From Corylus avellana (Eukaryota; Streptophyta; Magnoliopsida; Fagales; Betulaceae), in NCBI RefSeq assembly GCF_901000735.1, contig NC_081541.1, positions 35,048,060-35,112,059 of the forward strand: a stretch of DNA of 64,000 bases, given 5' to 3'. The notes beneath the pieces were generated by a model. The model saw only the letters and a program-made list of their open reading frames with translations. It searched no databases and was not told the origin of the DNA. The translations under genes and the position numbers were made by a program. Each line of letters opens with the position of its first letter. The first letter of the stretch is position 1. This document shows, piece after piece, positions 27,401 through 39,106 of the stretch.

Positions 27401-30400
27401 ACTTTTCAGGGTTCTTTTGTTTTAATTACAAAGGTTGATATCACGTGATGCACTTTCATAGGCTTTTTTTTTTTTTTTTTTTGGTCTTAAAATGTGTGGC
27501 AGTTATTAGCTTAAGCATGTTTTTATGCCTTGTGGATTTGCAGATACCGTTCGAGGTTTGGCAGTGATGTCTGGTGTGGGAATCCTTTCAGCATCACATG
27601 ATGGGTGGGTTTGTGGTTGCAATAATTTTTCCTTAACTTATTGATTTGATGGCTCTGTTTCAGGGATATACTTTTAGAGTACATTTTCATGAAGAGCATT
27701 TCTTAAGAGTCAATGGCTAATGTGAAAGTGAGGGCAATCAGAGCAAAAGAAACTTCTAGAATCGAGAACAAAACATAGGAAAGTATACCAACATGATGAA
27801 TTTAGCTTGACGGCAAGGGAAAAATACATCTAGCATTTTTGAAAATTTGGATCAAGATTGCTTCTAGGTAGATTACGTTTTCTAATAGGAAGCATATGGA
27901 AGTTGAATCTGGTTCTAATGCAAATCTACGTTACATTTTGCTTGGTGACTTGATTATGGATTGGTAAAAAAAAGGCCTCTTATGGATGTCTGTATAGTAA
28001 TTTTGTGATTAGAAAATATCCTACCTACTTCTGTCATTTTGAGGACATAAATGCTAGTAAGGGGTTTTCATGTTACTTAATTGAGGGTTCACCTTGGTGA
28101 TTTAATTGGTTGCAGATATTTGTTGATTATGCAAGCTTCTTTTTGGCCTCTCAAAAATATTGTTTTTATTTATCTTTTTCTCATTTTTCGTTTCTTTTTT
28201 CAATTCCTCATATGAAATTTGAAATTTATCTTGTCCTTATTTGTTTTGCATAATAGGTGCCCTAATTTTAATATTTCCGTTGTTACAGCTCCATCAGGTT
28301 ATGGGCTTTAAGTGGTGAATTATTAATGGAGATGGCTGGTCATACTTCCATTGTCTATTCAGTTGATTCACATGTCTCTGGACTTGTTGTCAGTGGTAGT
28401 GAAGATTGTTCTGCAAAGATATGGAAAGGTGATTTTATCTGGTTTTCGTGCTTATTTTGGAGAAGTTATCTGCGATTCTCACATGCAATTCTTGTTCATT
28501 CGGAAATTTTAATTAGCTGGGATATTTTCTAACTCGGTTGGATTTCTGGATTCTATTTTAATCACGGAGTGATGGCCTTCTGCTCAATAAGCTTGGTAGA
28601 GTTTAGGTTTAGCCATGTTTGGGCCATACTATATTTTTCATTTCAAATACAATCTTACTTTTTTCTCCCACTCCAAGGAAACTTAAGTGATTTTTGTGTA
28701 GTGTAATATGTCCTATATTATATGTCTTGTGATGTTTACCTAGCAAATCATGTCATGTTTCAGATGGTGTTTGTGTTCAGAGCATTGAACATCCTGGTTG
28801 TGTTTGGGATGTCAAATTCTTGGACAATGGTGATATTGCAACAGCATGTTCAGATGGAGTTCTACGTATTTGGACAGTACATCAGGATAAGATTTCCGAC
28901 TCTGTAGAACTCGAGTCATATGCTTCCCAAATTTCTCATTACAAGCAAAGCAGGTATAATATTCCATCAGCTTTCAGTCTATGATGAACTGTATGGGCTT
29001 TTTGCAATTTTGGAATCAATGGAATTTAGATAATCATCCTCTGTGACATTCTAATATATTAGGTTTTGTATTCTAGGGACATCCCTCTTTTTCCCTTTTT
29101 CTTTTCGAAGACATCACTTTTTTTTAAGATATCTTAAAACATCTTTTTTGAACTTTTATTTCTTAATTATCATAACTTTTGATTGAATTCCAAAGCTCAC
29201 CGCCTATTTGTAATTAAAATTGTATTTCTGGTCTCAGATAATTCTTTCTCTGACTTTTATGATCTACGATGTTTGATTTCCATTTTGACCAAAGTTACTT
29301 GTTGGTTTTGACTTATTTACATGCTGTGACTTGTTTGCATTAGGAAGAAGGTTGGAGGATTGAAGCTGGATGATCTACCAGGGCTGGATGCTTTACAGGT
29401 TCCAGGTGTGATTTTAATTGTACTTTTTCCTACAAACATTGAGTTCAATGTTTCTTAGTTCGAATGAATGAAAATATTTCAGTTCAGTTGCTAGGTTGAG
29501 AGATCTATTTCAAGTTGAGGAAGACAAGTTTTCTTGAAAATAAATTTTCAAACTAAAGACTTCTATTCTTCTCTTTTATTAATGATTCTATGTTGTCAGT
29601 ATAAAACCATTTTACTAAATCAGTCAAAAAAATTATATCAACAAAGTGGCGGAAACGTTTTTTGTTTGTATAGGTCACATGCACCTTGGCTTATGCCTTC
29701 TCGTTTTTCTTTTCAAATTTTTCTAAATAAAATAAGAAGAAAAGGGGCTTCCACAACTAGTACCATAGTGGCTTTTTCTTTTTCCTATTCTTCTTATATA
29801 TGAAAAAACTCAGTGTTCAAATGTTTGTACAAGATTAATTTGTTGCACCTGATTGCTGTCCTATACTACTTTATATAAATTGTATTTCCTTTTTGTCTTA
29901 TCAGGCACCAGTGATGGGCAGACAAAAGTTGTCAGAGAGGGTGACAATGGTGTGGCATATGCATGGAATTTGGGAGAACAAAAGTGGGATAAAGTAATTT
30001 ACAGTTTCATTCTAATAAACATATCAATCATTTGCATTATGGTTATATTTCCCATTCAACATTAAGTGGTTGCTGATCTGGCGCATGATATACACTTTCC
30101 TTTTCTTTCCTATGTTGTATGTTTGGTTAGAATACTATCCTCTGTAAGTTCTTAAAAGTTTTAGGGCTCGTTTGCTAATGTTTTTGAAAGGATGCTTTTT
30201 GCTTTTTGGTTGTGATGTGACATAAAGGTAAAAGTAGTATTGAGTGTTTTATGTATGGAGTTGTTTGTTAATGCTTTTGCTTTTTAGCAAAAAACCAAAA
30301 AACAGTCCTAAAAAGCATTAGCTAGTGAGCCCTAATCTCTTTGGTTTTGTTAATAGCAGATGACAATGACTGGAAATTTTCTACATTTTTTTCTCTTCTC

Positions 30401-33400
30401 TGAAGGAAAATGTAGGAAGTGATGGTTCTTTTTGATGTAAAAGGGTGACAGTTCTAGTTTACTGTGACATGTACAGAACCAGTGTGTACATTACTTTTCA
30501 CCCTTTCCCCTGCTTTTTTTCACCTTTTGATAGTAGAATGTTTTACATTTAGTCTTGCTTTTTTCTTTTCTTTCTAGATTGGTGAAGTTGTTGATGGACC
30601 AGATGACAACATGAAGCGTCCTGTTCTTGATGGAATTGAATATGATTATGGTCAGTGTCATATATTCTTTGGCAACTTCTAATATGGTTGACCTTTTGTT
30701 GAAAACAACTTGAAACCTTTTTTCTTTTCTTTTTCTTTTTTTTTTTACTCAGTATTTGACGTTGATATTGGAGATGGTGAGCCTATTCGTAAGCTGCCCT
30801 ATAATCGATCAGGTTTTTTTTCTTCAACCCTGTGTTCAGCTGTGGTGGTTTTATAATTGCTGTATTTGTTGTTCTTCATTTTCCTTTCTACCTTGTTACA
30901 TTATAATGCTGATTTTGTTTTCCCTATTTTGCTCAGAGATCTCACACATCTCAGTACTGATGCTATTGTATTACTGTAGTATCAGAAAATTGAAAGTGCT
31001 TGTCTTCCTTAACGTTATTAGCCCTTAGTTGTATTTTTTTTAAACTAACTACATTGTGGACTGCTAGTGAATCATGGATGTAGTTGTTAATTTGAGAAAA
31101 TAACACAAAATTAGATATTTCCAGATAATCCGTATGCTACCGCAGACAAGTGGCTTCTCAAGGAGAATCTTCCTCTTTCCTATCGGCAACAAATTGTAGA
31201 GTTTATACTCCAAAATTCCGGACAAAAGGACTTCACCCTTAATTCATCATTTCGTGATCCCTTTACTGGTGGTAAATATCATGTTGTGGCACTATGTCAT
31301 TAACATTTGAGGTCATTGATGAGGTCGCTTTTTTTTTTTTTTTTTTTTTCTTGATTAATGTTTTCTGTTTTTCATTTCAGCTAATGCTTATATTCCTGGA
31401 GAACCTTCAAACATATCTGGTGTGTATTTGGATTATTCAAAAAAATTAAATTTACTGTTAGTCTTTGTTATGTCCTTAACTTCACAACCTCCAATATGAG
31501 ACTCTTTGTGGCTCTAATATTCTTCCATATTCTTGTTTATATAGCAGCTGCTTCATCGAAACCCACTTTCAAGCACATTCCTAAGGTATGCTCTTACAGT
31601 CTAGTGTCAATGGGTTTGGATGTCTTAGTTGAGGGTTAAAGATGCATTTTAGGAATTGCATGTTCATGTTTAGGGAACTTGCCCAAAAGTATATATTGGG
31701 TGGGTGATTATAAAATCCAAATATTTAATGCTTAGAAAAAAAGGCCAAATATTTTATATTATATTTATTTTCACTAAAGATATAACATAGCGAACATAGC
31801 GTAGGTTTCTACAATGCACCGTACACCACTTTCACCAAAGGAGGCTGTTGGCCCTCCCACCTGTCTAATATGGCTCTGTTCCCTTGTATAACACTTTTTT
31901 GAGTTGAGTTGTTGACTTATTTGTTAGTACTTCGTGATAATTGATTTCCTCTGAAATAATTATTTGTTTATAGTTTTTGCATCATATTTCTGTTAGAAGG
32001 TTATGCTTGAATTTATTCCCTCTGATATTTTTTGAATTTCTTTTCTATTGTATTGATTGTCAGGTATAGGGAGATTATGAGTTTTTTTGTACAGATGTCT
32101 CTTGCTTTGCTGGTGGTGTTTATATTTTTTTCATGCATATATTTTATACGTTCCATTATTTGGTAGCTATGCCAAGTAATTGGCTTTAAGGCTTTTTAAG
32201 GGCATATTCTTTTGCCCCCTGAGCTTTTTAGGCAGAGTTTATTTTGCTATTCCGTTTCTATATTCAGAGACTAGTACTGTTGATTTCATATCTATTTAGG
32301 AATCATTATTTAAATATCTTATATATTTCTGGTTGAGTCCGTAAATTGGGTAGATTGAATCTCTTCATGTGGTCGTTTACGTGGCATTCTTCTTCAATTA
32401 TTTTGTTTCCAGAAAGGAGTGCTTGTTTTTGATGTGGCTCAGTTTGATGGGATCCTCAAAAAGATTACTGAGTTTAACAATGCTGTACTCTCTGATCCGG
32501 TAGGTGCTTTACATGGTTGAAGGACACGTAAAAAATTAAATTTCACTTTATAGGAAAGGAATAATTTTTCTTTGACAAAGCTCTGTAATTCTACCTTAGT
32601 ATATTCCTGGTTAACTTGGATTTATTTACAATATTTTGTAGGAAAAAAAGAATTTGTCTTTGACAGAACATGAGCTTTCCAGACTGGGTGCCATCGTCAA
32701 AATTTTGAAGGACACATCACATTATCATTGTAGCAAATTTGCAGATGTTGATATTGCGTTGTTGCTGAAACTGCTAAATTCATGGCCACTTGCAATGATA
32801 TTTCCAGGTTAGCATGCCAAACTTCTTAGGCTTCTGCATGAGTTGGAGGTTCTCTGATGTGATTAGTATCATATAATACAGTACTAACTTAAAAGCTAGT
32901 GAGGAGCTTTCTACATGATTTTTCATGGCTGTCCTTTGGTTCTGCTTTAAACTTTCCTCAAATAGAATATAAATTCTCCCTGAGACCACCTTTCCTATTT
33001 TTGAATTCGTATGTGGCTACTCCTATTTCTTTTCTAAAACTTTTATTACGTATCAATAAAGAAAATTTTCTCATTCATATGAAAATAAAACTTCTATCGT
33101 AATGAAGTGCAACGAATTTACTTTCTAGTAGAATTATGGAGCTCTATGCTCTACTGATTTCTGTACTCAGATGCAAGTTGATATGCTAGTTTATTGACTA
33201 ATGAATGTGTTGTTTATGTCAAATACTGAATGCTTTGATTTTCACGTTTTCTTGGATCATATTGGACTGTGATTTTATCATATTATGCTTGATTTTTCAA
33301 AGTAGAAATAATCTTATACTTTAAAGAAAATATTTTTGCTCACTTAGATGATATTAAACTGTCTGTCTGCAGTTATTGATATTTTGAGGATGACTCTCCT

Positions 33401-36400
33401 GCACCCAGATGGGGCAACTGTACTTCTCGGTCATTTTGAAGCTGAAAATGGTATCTAAGTTAATGATGAGCCCCAGTTATGTTTTATTTCAGAGATTGAT
33501 CATTCAAATGATCATTTTATTGCTTTTTAGTTATGTCACATATAAGAATCCTGAAATTATTTGTTGATTACTTATAGAAAAAAAAAATCCTGAAATTATT
33601 GTAAGAAAAAAGAGTGACCATCCTGAAATCTTAATGAACTGGTTGTTGAGGTTTAGAGGTAACTTCAATTATGAGGATGCTTCTTTAGTTCTTGACCAAT
33701 TTGATCTTTACTGTTGAGTTTGTGTGCTCTATGCAGATGTACTAGTGGAAATGATCAAAAAAGTCACTGCGAAGCCTGCAATTCCTGGAAATATTTTAAC
33801 GAGCATCCGCTTAGTAACTAATCTATTTAAAAATTCGTGCTACAACAACTTGTTATATAAAAATCGAAGTGAGGTTGGTATCCGTTCTCTATTTTTATTT
33901 TCATAGTTTGACCACGCATGCCAAGCAGTGGCCTAAGTTTGGTTTTGAGTGTTGCTTGTTTGTTTGTAGTGTACACGCGGCGCATGCAGTGGGTGGGTGG
34001 GCAGGCATTGGTGTCTGTCTCTGTGTTTACTGCTAGGCATAGTATTGATTATGGTTTTAACATTCTTTTGCTAATTGCCCCTTTTGCCTATATACATCAA
34101 ATAGTTTTAACCTATGCATTTTATACCCAATGTTCTCATTATTGTTGTTTTAAATTATTTTCTTAAAACATTTCTCATGGTTCTGTTGGGAACTAATGTT
34201 TTATAACTGGCTTCAAGCGTTTTTCCCTTTAACCTTTTCGTTTCTAGAGCAATCCTAGCTTATACATTTATGTCCATATCTTTTTAACCTTCATGATTGA
34301 CATAGAAACATCATTTCCTTCCAAAATTCTTGTGATTAACTCTCACAGACTCCCAACTTTTTATGCTTAAATATTCTCGTTCATTTTGAGATTGATGTGA
34401 AGATATAACTCTGAGGTACTAATGGTTGCTATCAATATATAATCAACAATAACTTTTTGAATATAGCCATATATGTCAAGAACATGATTTTAGCAGTCCT
34501 TTGGACCAGATTTGTTATTTGATATGAGCAAGTTCTTGAAGTATTTCATGTCAAGAAATCCAGCAAAACCTCCCATTGCAAAGGTCCTGCCATTCCAGAT
34601 TCCATTTTTAAGTAGTATGTTTTTTTTTTTTTTTTTTTCCAGGATTTTCTTTGCTGATTTCCGTGCCCTTTTCAGTTTGTTCTGTTTGTTTGACTAGGCT
34701 TCTTGCTTTCCTTGTATCTTTGGGCTTCTTTATCTGGTCTTTTGGGTGTATAATCTGGGGAATACACCTATGATCGTGTAATTACTGTTTCTTTTCTCTT
34801 TGATATACTCACTTACCTGAAAAGGTTCTTGAATGATTTCCTTAAATGCATTTTTCTTTGGTAAGAAATATCCTGTGTTACTCGATTACTCAGTTTAAAA
34901 TATCATTTTCCAGGGTTTTTTACTTGGATGATTGTTAAGGCAATTATAGATAGCTTGTCATACTGAGATTGTTTTCAGTTTATATATACAAATGTTGTTT
35001 CATTTTTTGAACTGATTTTGCAGATTCTTGATGCGTTTTCAAGTTGTTATTCATCTCCAAATAAGAATTTGCAGTTGTCTTATTCTACTTTGATACTCAA
35101 GTAAGTAATTTGCAGCTGTCCTATTGTTAAAGGAGATGATTTGTCCAAAGTGGGACAGCCCGCACCTTTCTAGATTGGATCATTAAACACCTCCAGCACA
35201 ATTTATTTTTGACCTAGTTGTCTTGGTAGCTTGTGCAACTGGTCCTTATGCATATTGTAATGTTCTTGTCATTCCTGGAGAAAACGGAAGATAGAACTTA
35301 AGTTCAGGCATATCTTTGTTTTCTAAAAGTTCTATATTTGCTATCATTATTACACTATCTTGCAACTAGCCAAGTTTGGCGTTGACCTTCAGCTTTTCTC
35401 TGGTGCGCTTCACAGCTATGCTGTGCTGTTAATCGAAAAGAAGGATCAAGAAGGTCAATCTCAAGTTCTTTCAGCAGCTCTTGAGGTATGTTTTATCGAC
35501 ATTATCACCCAACTTGCAAATGTATGGATTGCATTGGTTTTTTATTTTTATTTTCTTAATGATCTCTACAGCTTTTTACAAATGTGAATCATCAAAATTG
35601 ATGCATCATGAGACCAAGGGCTTTTTTTTTTTTTTTTTTTTTTTTGCTTTTGCAGATTGCAGAAGAGGAAAATCTAGAAGTTGATTCAAAGTTCCGTGCT
35701 TTAGTTGCCATTGGATCACTGGTATTCTTTTCTTTTCTTTTTTTTGCGTGGGGGGTGGGGTGTTGATCACTGCTATTCATTGATTACTCTGTTTATATTT
35801 ATGCATGAAAGTAGTGGTTGATTTATTGAAGATCTGGCCATCTTTTATATATTTTTAAAGGGTTTGCTTTTGCTTTCGACATATAAACATTACGTATGAA
35901 ATGATTGACCCAAAGACAAACTGTTCTGATTTTGCTTGTCTAAAATGGTCAAACTTCTTAATTTTGAGTGCGCTTGAGCTGCACCTAATGTCTGAACATA
36001 AAGTTTTGTGCTGGCCTATTACATACTTTTGTGAATGCATGAGAAGTTTGTGCCGTGTTTAACTTGAAAAGAAGTTGGACCACATGATGATAATGGGATT
36101 TTGAGGGAAATATTTGCACCTGTGCACTGGTCACTTGGCAAAGTGATGCTCGATGTTTTCAGAAATTTAACATATATCTTGGAAACACCATAAAGACTCA
36201 TGCCCTTAGCAAAGTTTCTTTTGTGTCCGAAAGGCAAACTACATTTGTGTACATAATGTTGTGGATTTGTAAAGATGGATATATAATGTTAAGCATGAAT
36301 AGGGAGAAAGTCTGAAATTCAGTGAGAAAGATTCAGTGGGGAGAACTTATTCAACATGAATTTAACAAACTTAACTGCTAGCAAGTTCTTATTGCATTGA

Positions 36401-36638
36401 AACCATATTTTGGTTTCATATTTATGTATCCGTGTAATATATAAACCTTTGAACTGGCCAATTGTTTTAGTTAATAATGCTGTCACTGTGTTCTGTATTA
36501 CAGATGCTCAATGGTCTTGTGAAAAGAATAGCCTTGGATTTTGATGTTGAGACCATTGCCAAAGCAGCAAAGGCTTCAAAAGATGCCAAAATTGCTGAAG
36601 TTGGAGCTGACATTGAACTGCTAACTAAACAGAGCTGA
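24434..36638 (+). CDS. PLAA/UFD3-like WD40 protein (WD40-PFU-PUL), 22 exons
   Basis: Exons: 24434-24493, 24773-25104, 26082-26185, 26309-26377, 27544-27604, 28289-28428, 28764-28953, 29344-29405, 29905-29993, 30578-30650, 30753-30812, 31125-31271, 31381-31419, 31545-31585, 32413-32499, 32642-32807, 33373-33450, 33737-33873, 35024-35100, 35416-35485, 35656-35721 and 36504-36638. All phases agree and give 760 residues. Domains in order: WD40 propeller (about 1-310, blades such as SGSEDCSAKIW), a PFU ubiquitin-binding domain (about 340-470, TKVVREGDNGVAYAWN) and a PUL domain that binds Cdc48/p97 (about 490-755, GVLVFDVAQFDGILKKITEF). Yeast Doa1/Ufd3 and human PLAA use this layout in ubiquitin-dependent turnover and ubiquitin homeostasis, so a cytosolic or nuclear CDC48 cofactor role is inferred. 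The Arabidopsis counterpart is AT3G18860. Its introns hold several short retroposon insertions. Confidence 0.95.
25751..25839 (+). mobile_element. Short insertion (49 bp) with 20-bp target-site duplication
   Basis: The 20-mer AATTTCTTAGCAAAAACTGC occurs at 25751-25770 and 25820-25839. The 49 bases between end in TTATTTATCAACAGAAAAAA. A long exact direct repeat with a tail before the second copy indicates reverse-transcription-based insertion. It lies in intron 2 of the PLAA-like gene. Confidence 0.75.
26703..26845 (+). mobile_element. tRNA-derived SINE-like element, older
   Basis: The element has a box A-like CTCTAGCTCAATAGCACC near 26730 and a box B-like GGTCTGAGACCC near 26787, at the spacing usual for tRNA-derived SINEs. 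It ends in GTTACTTACTAATGAATAAAA. Imperfect flanking repeats (GGTGTGAGAGTCT and ATGTGAGAGCCT) look like a diverged target-site duplication. It lies in intron 4 of the PLAA-like gene. Confidence 0.55.
26996..27046 (+). mobile_element. Very short insertion (13 bp) with 19-bp target-site duplication
   Basis: The 19-mer AATAATTAGATTATGGATG occurs at 26996-27014 and 27028-27046, separated only by CTACTTATCAAAA. The spacer resembles the tails of the other retroposons nearby, so it reads as an extremely 5'-truncated retroposition event. Confidence 0.65.
27150..27277 (+). mobile_element. tRNA-derived SINE with 17-bp target-site duplication
   Basis: GTATGTTGTTAGTGGTG at 27150-27166 recurs with one change at 27261-27277. 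The 94-base body has box A-like GTAGCTCAAATGG near 27178 and box B-like GTGGATTCAAGTCC near 27228, then TTACCAATA and an A run. This fits a short plant SINE transcribed by Pol III. It lies in intron 4 of the PLAA-like gene. Confidence 0.75.
33547..33600 (+). mobile_element. Very short insertion (24 bp) with 15-bp target-site duplication
   Basis: AATCCTGAAATTATT occurs at 33547-33561 and 33586-33600 and brackets TGTTGATTACTTATAG plus an A run. The spacer tail (ATTACTTATAGAAAA) resembles the tails of the other insertions. It lies in intron 17 of the PLAA-like gene. Confidence 0.7.
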
Positions 36639-37932
36639 AACTCTCAGTACCTGGTAACTAGTAGATCTTTTCTTACCAACTTCTCTGAAATGCCTATGAC
36701 ATGTAAACTGGGAGATGAATGCATTCTTGCATCTGGGTGTGTGACATACAAGCACACACAAATGCACAGTTTTAGTGGATAGCTTCCACCATGTAGTTTC
36801 TTACATTTCATCGTCTCTCAATTGGCTTTATTGATGTAAGAGCCATTCTATTAACAAATTACCCTGTGTATATAATGGGGGTGAAAGAAATATAGGGCTT
36901 ATATTCAACTGTCTTGGGGATTCCATTGGAATCTTCCTGCCATTTCACGGGTATGCATACATAGGCGATGTGGCTATGGTTGAATAAATGATATGGCCCT
37001 TGATAAATCGACAAATTGCGATGGCAGAAAGGGATTTCTGGGGCCAAACCCCTGATTGGGGAATTAAGGCTTGTTTTTGCTGAGCTTAGTTTATGATATG
37101 CTGACTCCCATTTTTCCTCTTCTCCCCAGGTGTGGTTGAATCGGACAGCTTGAAGTGAATCTTAAATTGGAGGATGAAGATTTCCATACGGTTAATTGGA
37201 CCTCAGAGTCCGCAGAAATGATGGTGCAAAACCGGGCCGGTATTTTCTTGTGTAAATGGAAAAACCTTACCATGCTAAGAAGGAACCTCTGATTGATGAA
37301 GATGGCCTGGAATTTGGCTGTCACAAGGCTTCATTTCTTCAAACGTAATTTGAAGCCTCATAGCTAACAATTATTAAATAGTGCCGCATTTTTCTCTTGT
37401 ATACCGAGGTCTCAGATGTACCATATTTGATGACGGTCGATTGAAAAAAAAAAAAAAAAAAACAGTTTCAAGTAGATGGAAGAAGTCGGATTGCTGACTT
37501 TTTTCATTTCTCATTATGCATCTCTTTGGATATCTATAGCTTTTGTTCCTCACACGTGTAAATATAAATGTAATGATGGTATAACGGGTTGCTTATTGTG
37601 ATACTAATTACTAAGGATTTAACCATTGATTTAAAAGCCTATGACTATTGGATATAAATTTAGCTAAGCCCTAACCTTTGGATTGTAATTTGTAAACAAA
37701 GAGCCCAAAAGGAAATAAGGGAAATAAGAGGAGAAATCTAAACATTCTAAATTTTTGTTACAAAAGTTCGTTCTCAAATAATGTATCATTATTTTATGAG
37801 TTGGAAACACATTTTTTAAAATAATAAATTTTCTGAGATAGTGACATATTATTTAAAAATTAATATTTTATCTTTTAAAAAAAAAATTGAGATGTATAAC
37901 AATTTCTATAAAGAGGTGAAAATGTTAAAAAT
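36639..37932. other. 3' region between convergent PLAA-like and mTERF genes
   Basis: This holds the 3' UTR of the PLAA-like gene and then AT-rich spacer with an A run near 37445-37463. Short open frames on the minus strand (36859-37324) have no recognisable domain. Confidence 0.5.
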
Positions 37933-38778
37933 TCACTTCCACTTGGCAAAAAATTTTTGGTCGCCCCATAGCAACATTCTATTCAAAGGAAGGTGAACAT
38001 TCCTCTCTTTCAAATGCAAATGTCTCGGAGCGATCCGCTTCTCCAGGCTAAACCCAAAGTACTGAGGAAACCCAATCAGCTCCTCCACACTCCTCTCCAT
38101 CTCATCCACCAAATAGATGTACTTGGGCCACAAGTTGTTATCAATGCTGTACCCAAAAATCGCCGGCAATCTCACACAAGCCCTCGTCGCCTCCTCGTGC
38201 GAGAACCCTATGCTCCGCAGGAACCCAATCTTCGTTCGCAGCCTATCCGTTCGCGTGTTCAGAAGATGGGCGTTCAGGTTAGTGGGCGAGCTCAGATCCT
38301 CCACCCCCAACTGCTTCAGGTAATTGAGAGTTGGCCGGAGACAGAACTCGACGTCGGAGAAGAGAATGCGGGGGCAGCGGAGGATCAGGCCGCGGGACTG
38401 TTCGGGGGAAGCGGAGAGGTCGGCGGACAGGAAGTCGAAGACTGGAGCGACGTCGGTGGGCTCGAAGGTGGAGGAGAAGAGCAGGGGGCAGAGGAAGGCG
38501 AGGCGAGCGAAGTCGGGGTCGGTGAAGCCCTTGGACTTGAGGAAGTCTACGGTGGCGAGGACGTGGTTGACGTCGTCCGGAGAGGGAGGCTTCTTGTTGT
38601 TTTTGGTGGCGGGGTTGAGTATGCGGAGGGCTCTGAGGTAACGGAGGTTGTCGCGGTAGGATGTGCGGAATTTGAGGTAGAGAGGTTTGGGGGTGGGAGA
38701 GGGAGAGAGAGAGTTGGGGGTTGGGGTTTTGGCCGGAGAGGAGGAAGAGAGGGTTGTGAGGGAGAGACTGTGAAGCAT
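37933..38778 (-). CDS. Organellar mTERF-family protein, short type
   Basis: A single-exon frame of 281 residues starting at 38778 (MLHSLSLTTLSSSSPAK). The frame stays open 58 codons further upstream, but that part lacks similarity. The N-terminal 45 residues are rich in Ser, Thr and Pro like a plastid transit peptide. The rest shows mTERF helical repeats with the typical Leu and Pro spacing: FLKSKGFTDPDFARLAFLCP, LILRCPRILFSDVE, KIGFLRSIGFSHEEATRACV, and an ending with ELIGFPQYFGFSLEKRIAPR. mTERFs bind organellar nucleic acid and act in transcription termination, splicing or RNA stability. The position next to the PLAA-like gene matches Arabidopsis AT3G18870 (about 274 residues). The GC-rich 5' half creates long antisense open frames that are not genes. 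The specific target is unknown. Confidence 0.9.
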   Translation of the reverse strand: MLHSLSLTTLSSSSPAKTPTPNSLSPSPTPKPLYLKFRTSYRDNLRYLRALRILNPATKNNKKPPSPDDVNHVLATVDFLKSKGFTDPDFARLAFLCPLLFSSTFEPTDVAPVFDFLSADLSASPEQSRGLILRCPRILFSDVEFCLRPTLNYLKQLGVEDLSSPTNLNAHLLNTRTDRLRTKIGFLRSIGFSHEEATRACVRLPAIFGYSIDNNLWPKYIYLVDEMERSVEELIGFPQYFGFSLEKRIAPRHLHLKERNVHLPLNRMLLWGDQKFFAKWK

Positions 38779-39106
38779 TGTGTTGTTCGGTCTTTGGAGG
38801 GAAATGTATCGAAGTCGGGAGAGACGGAGGAGTTTGTAATTGTTTGTGTGGTAGTTGTTTTGGGGAGGATGGAGAAGATGATTGGGTGGGCCCTGACACG
38901 TCGGCAATGCTGAGTGCAAATAGAAAGAAGAAATGGTTGGTGTACACGTCAACTGTCAAAACGAAGCGTTTCGCCAGACTTGGTTGGCTACACAAATGAA
39001 GAGAAATATCTGCTGCTTTGCTTTTTGGATAAAACTAACAGCTATGGTCGTTACTCCTTACAGTGCAGTCCTCAAACTGAGAGACCCAGTTCCATAATCT
39101 CCACCA
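38779..39106. promoter_or_regulatory. Bidirectional promoter region of mTERF and CCS1
   Basis: Only 328 bases separate the two divergent start codons. ACGT-core boxes occur in TGACACGTCGG near 38887 and TACACGTCAAC near 38942, as bound by bZIP factors. Shared control of two plastid-related genes is an inference from spacing. Confidence 0.5.

Noticed and set aside
37993..38913. 306-codon open frame on the plus strand, antisense to the mTERF gene
   Set aside because: Its product is low-complexity Gly/Glu/Val-rich sequence with no domain, produced by the GC-skewed codons of the mTERF gene on the other strand. The minus-strand frame has clear family motifs.
38279..38995. 238-codon minus-strand frame overlapping mTERF
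   Set aside because: A shifted-frame shadow rich in Pro, Arg and Ser without domain similarity.
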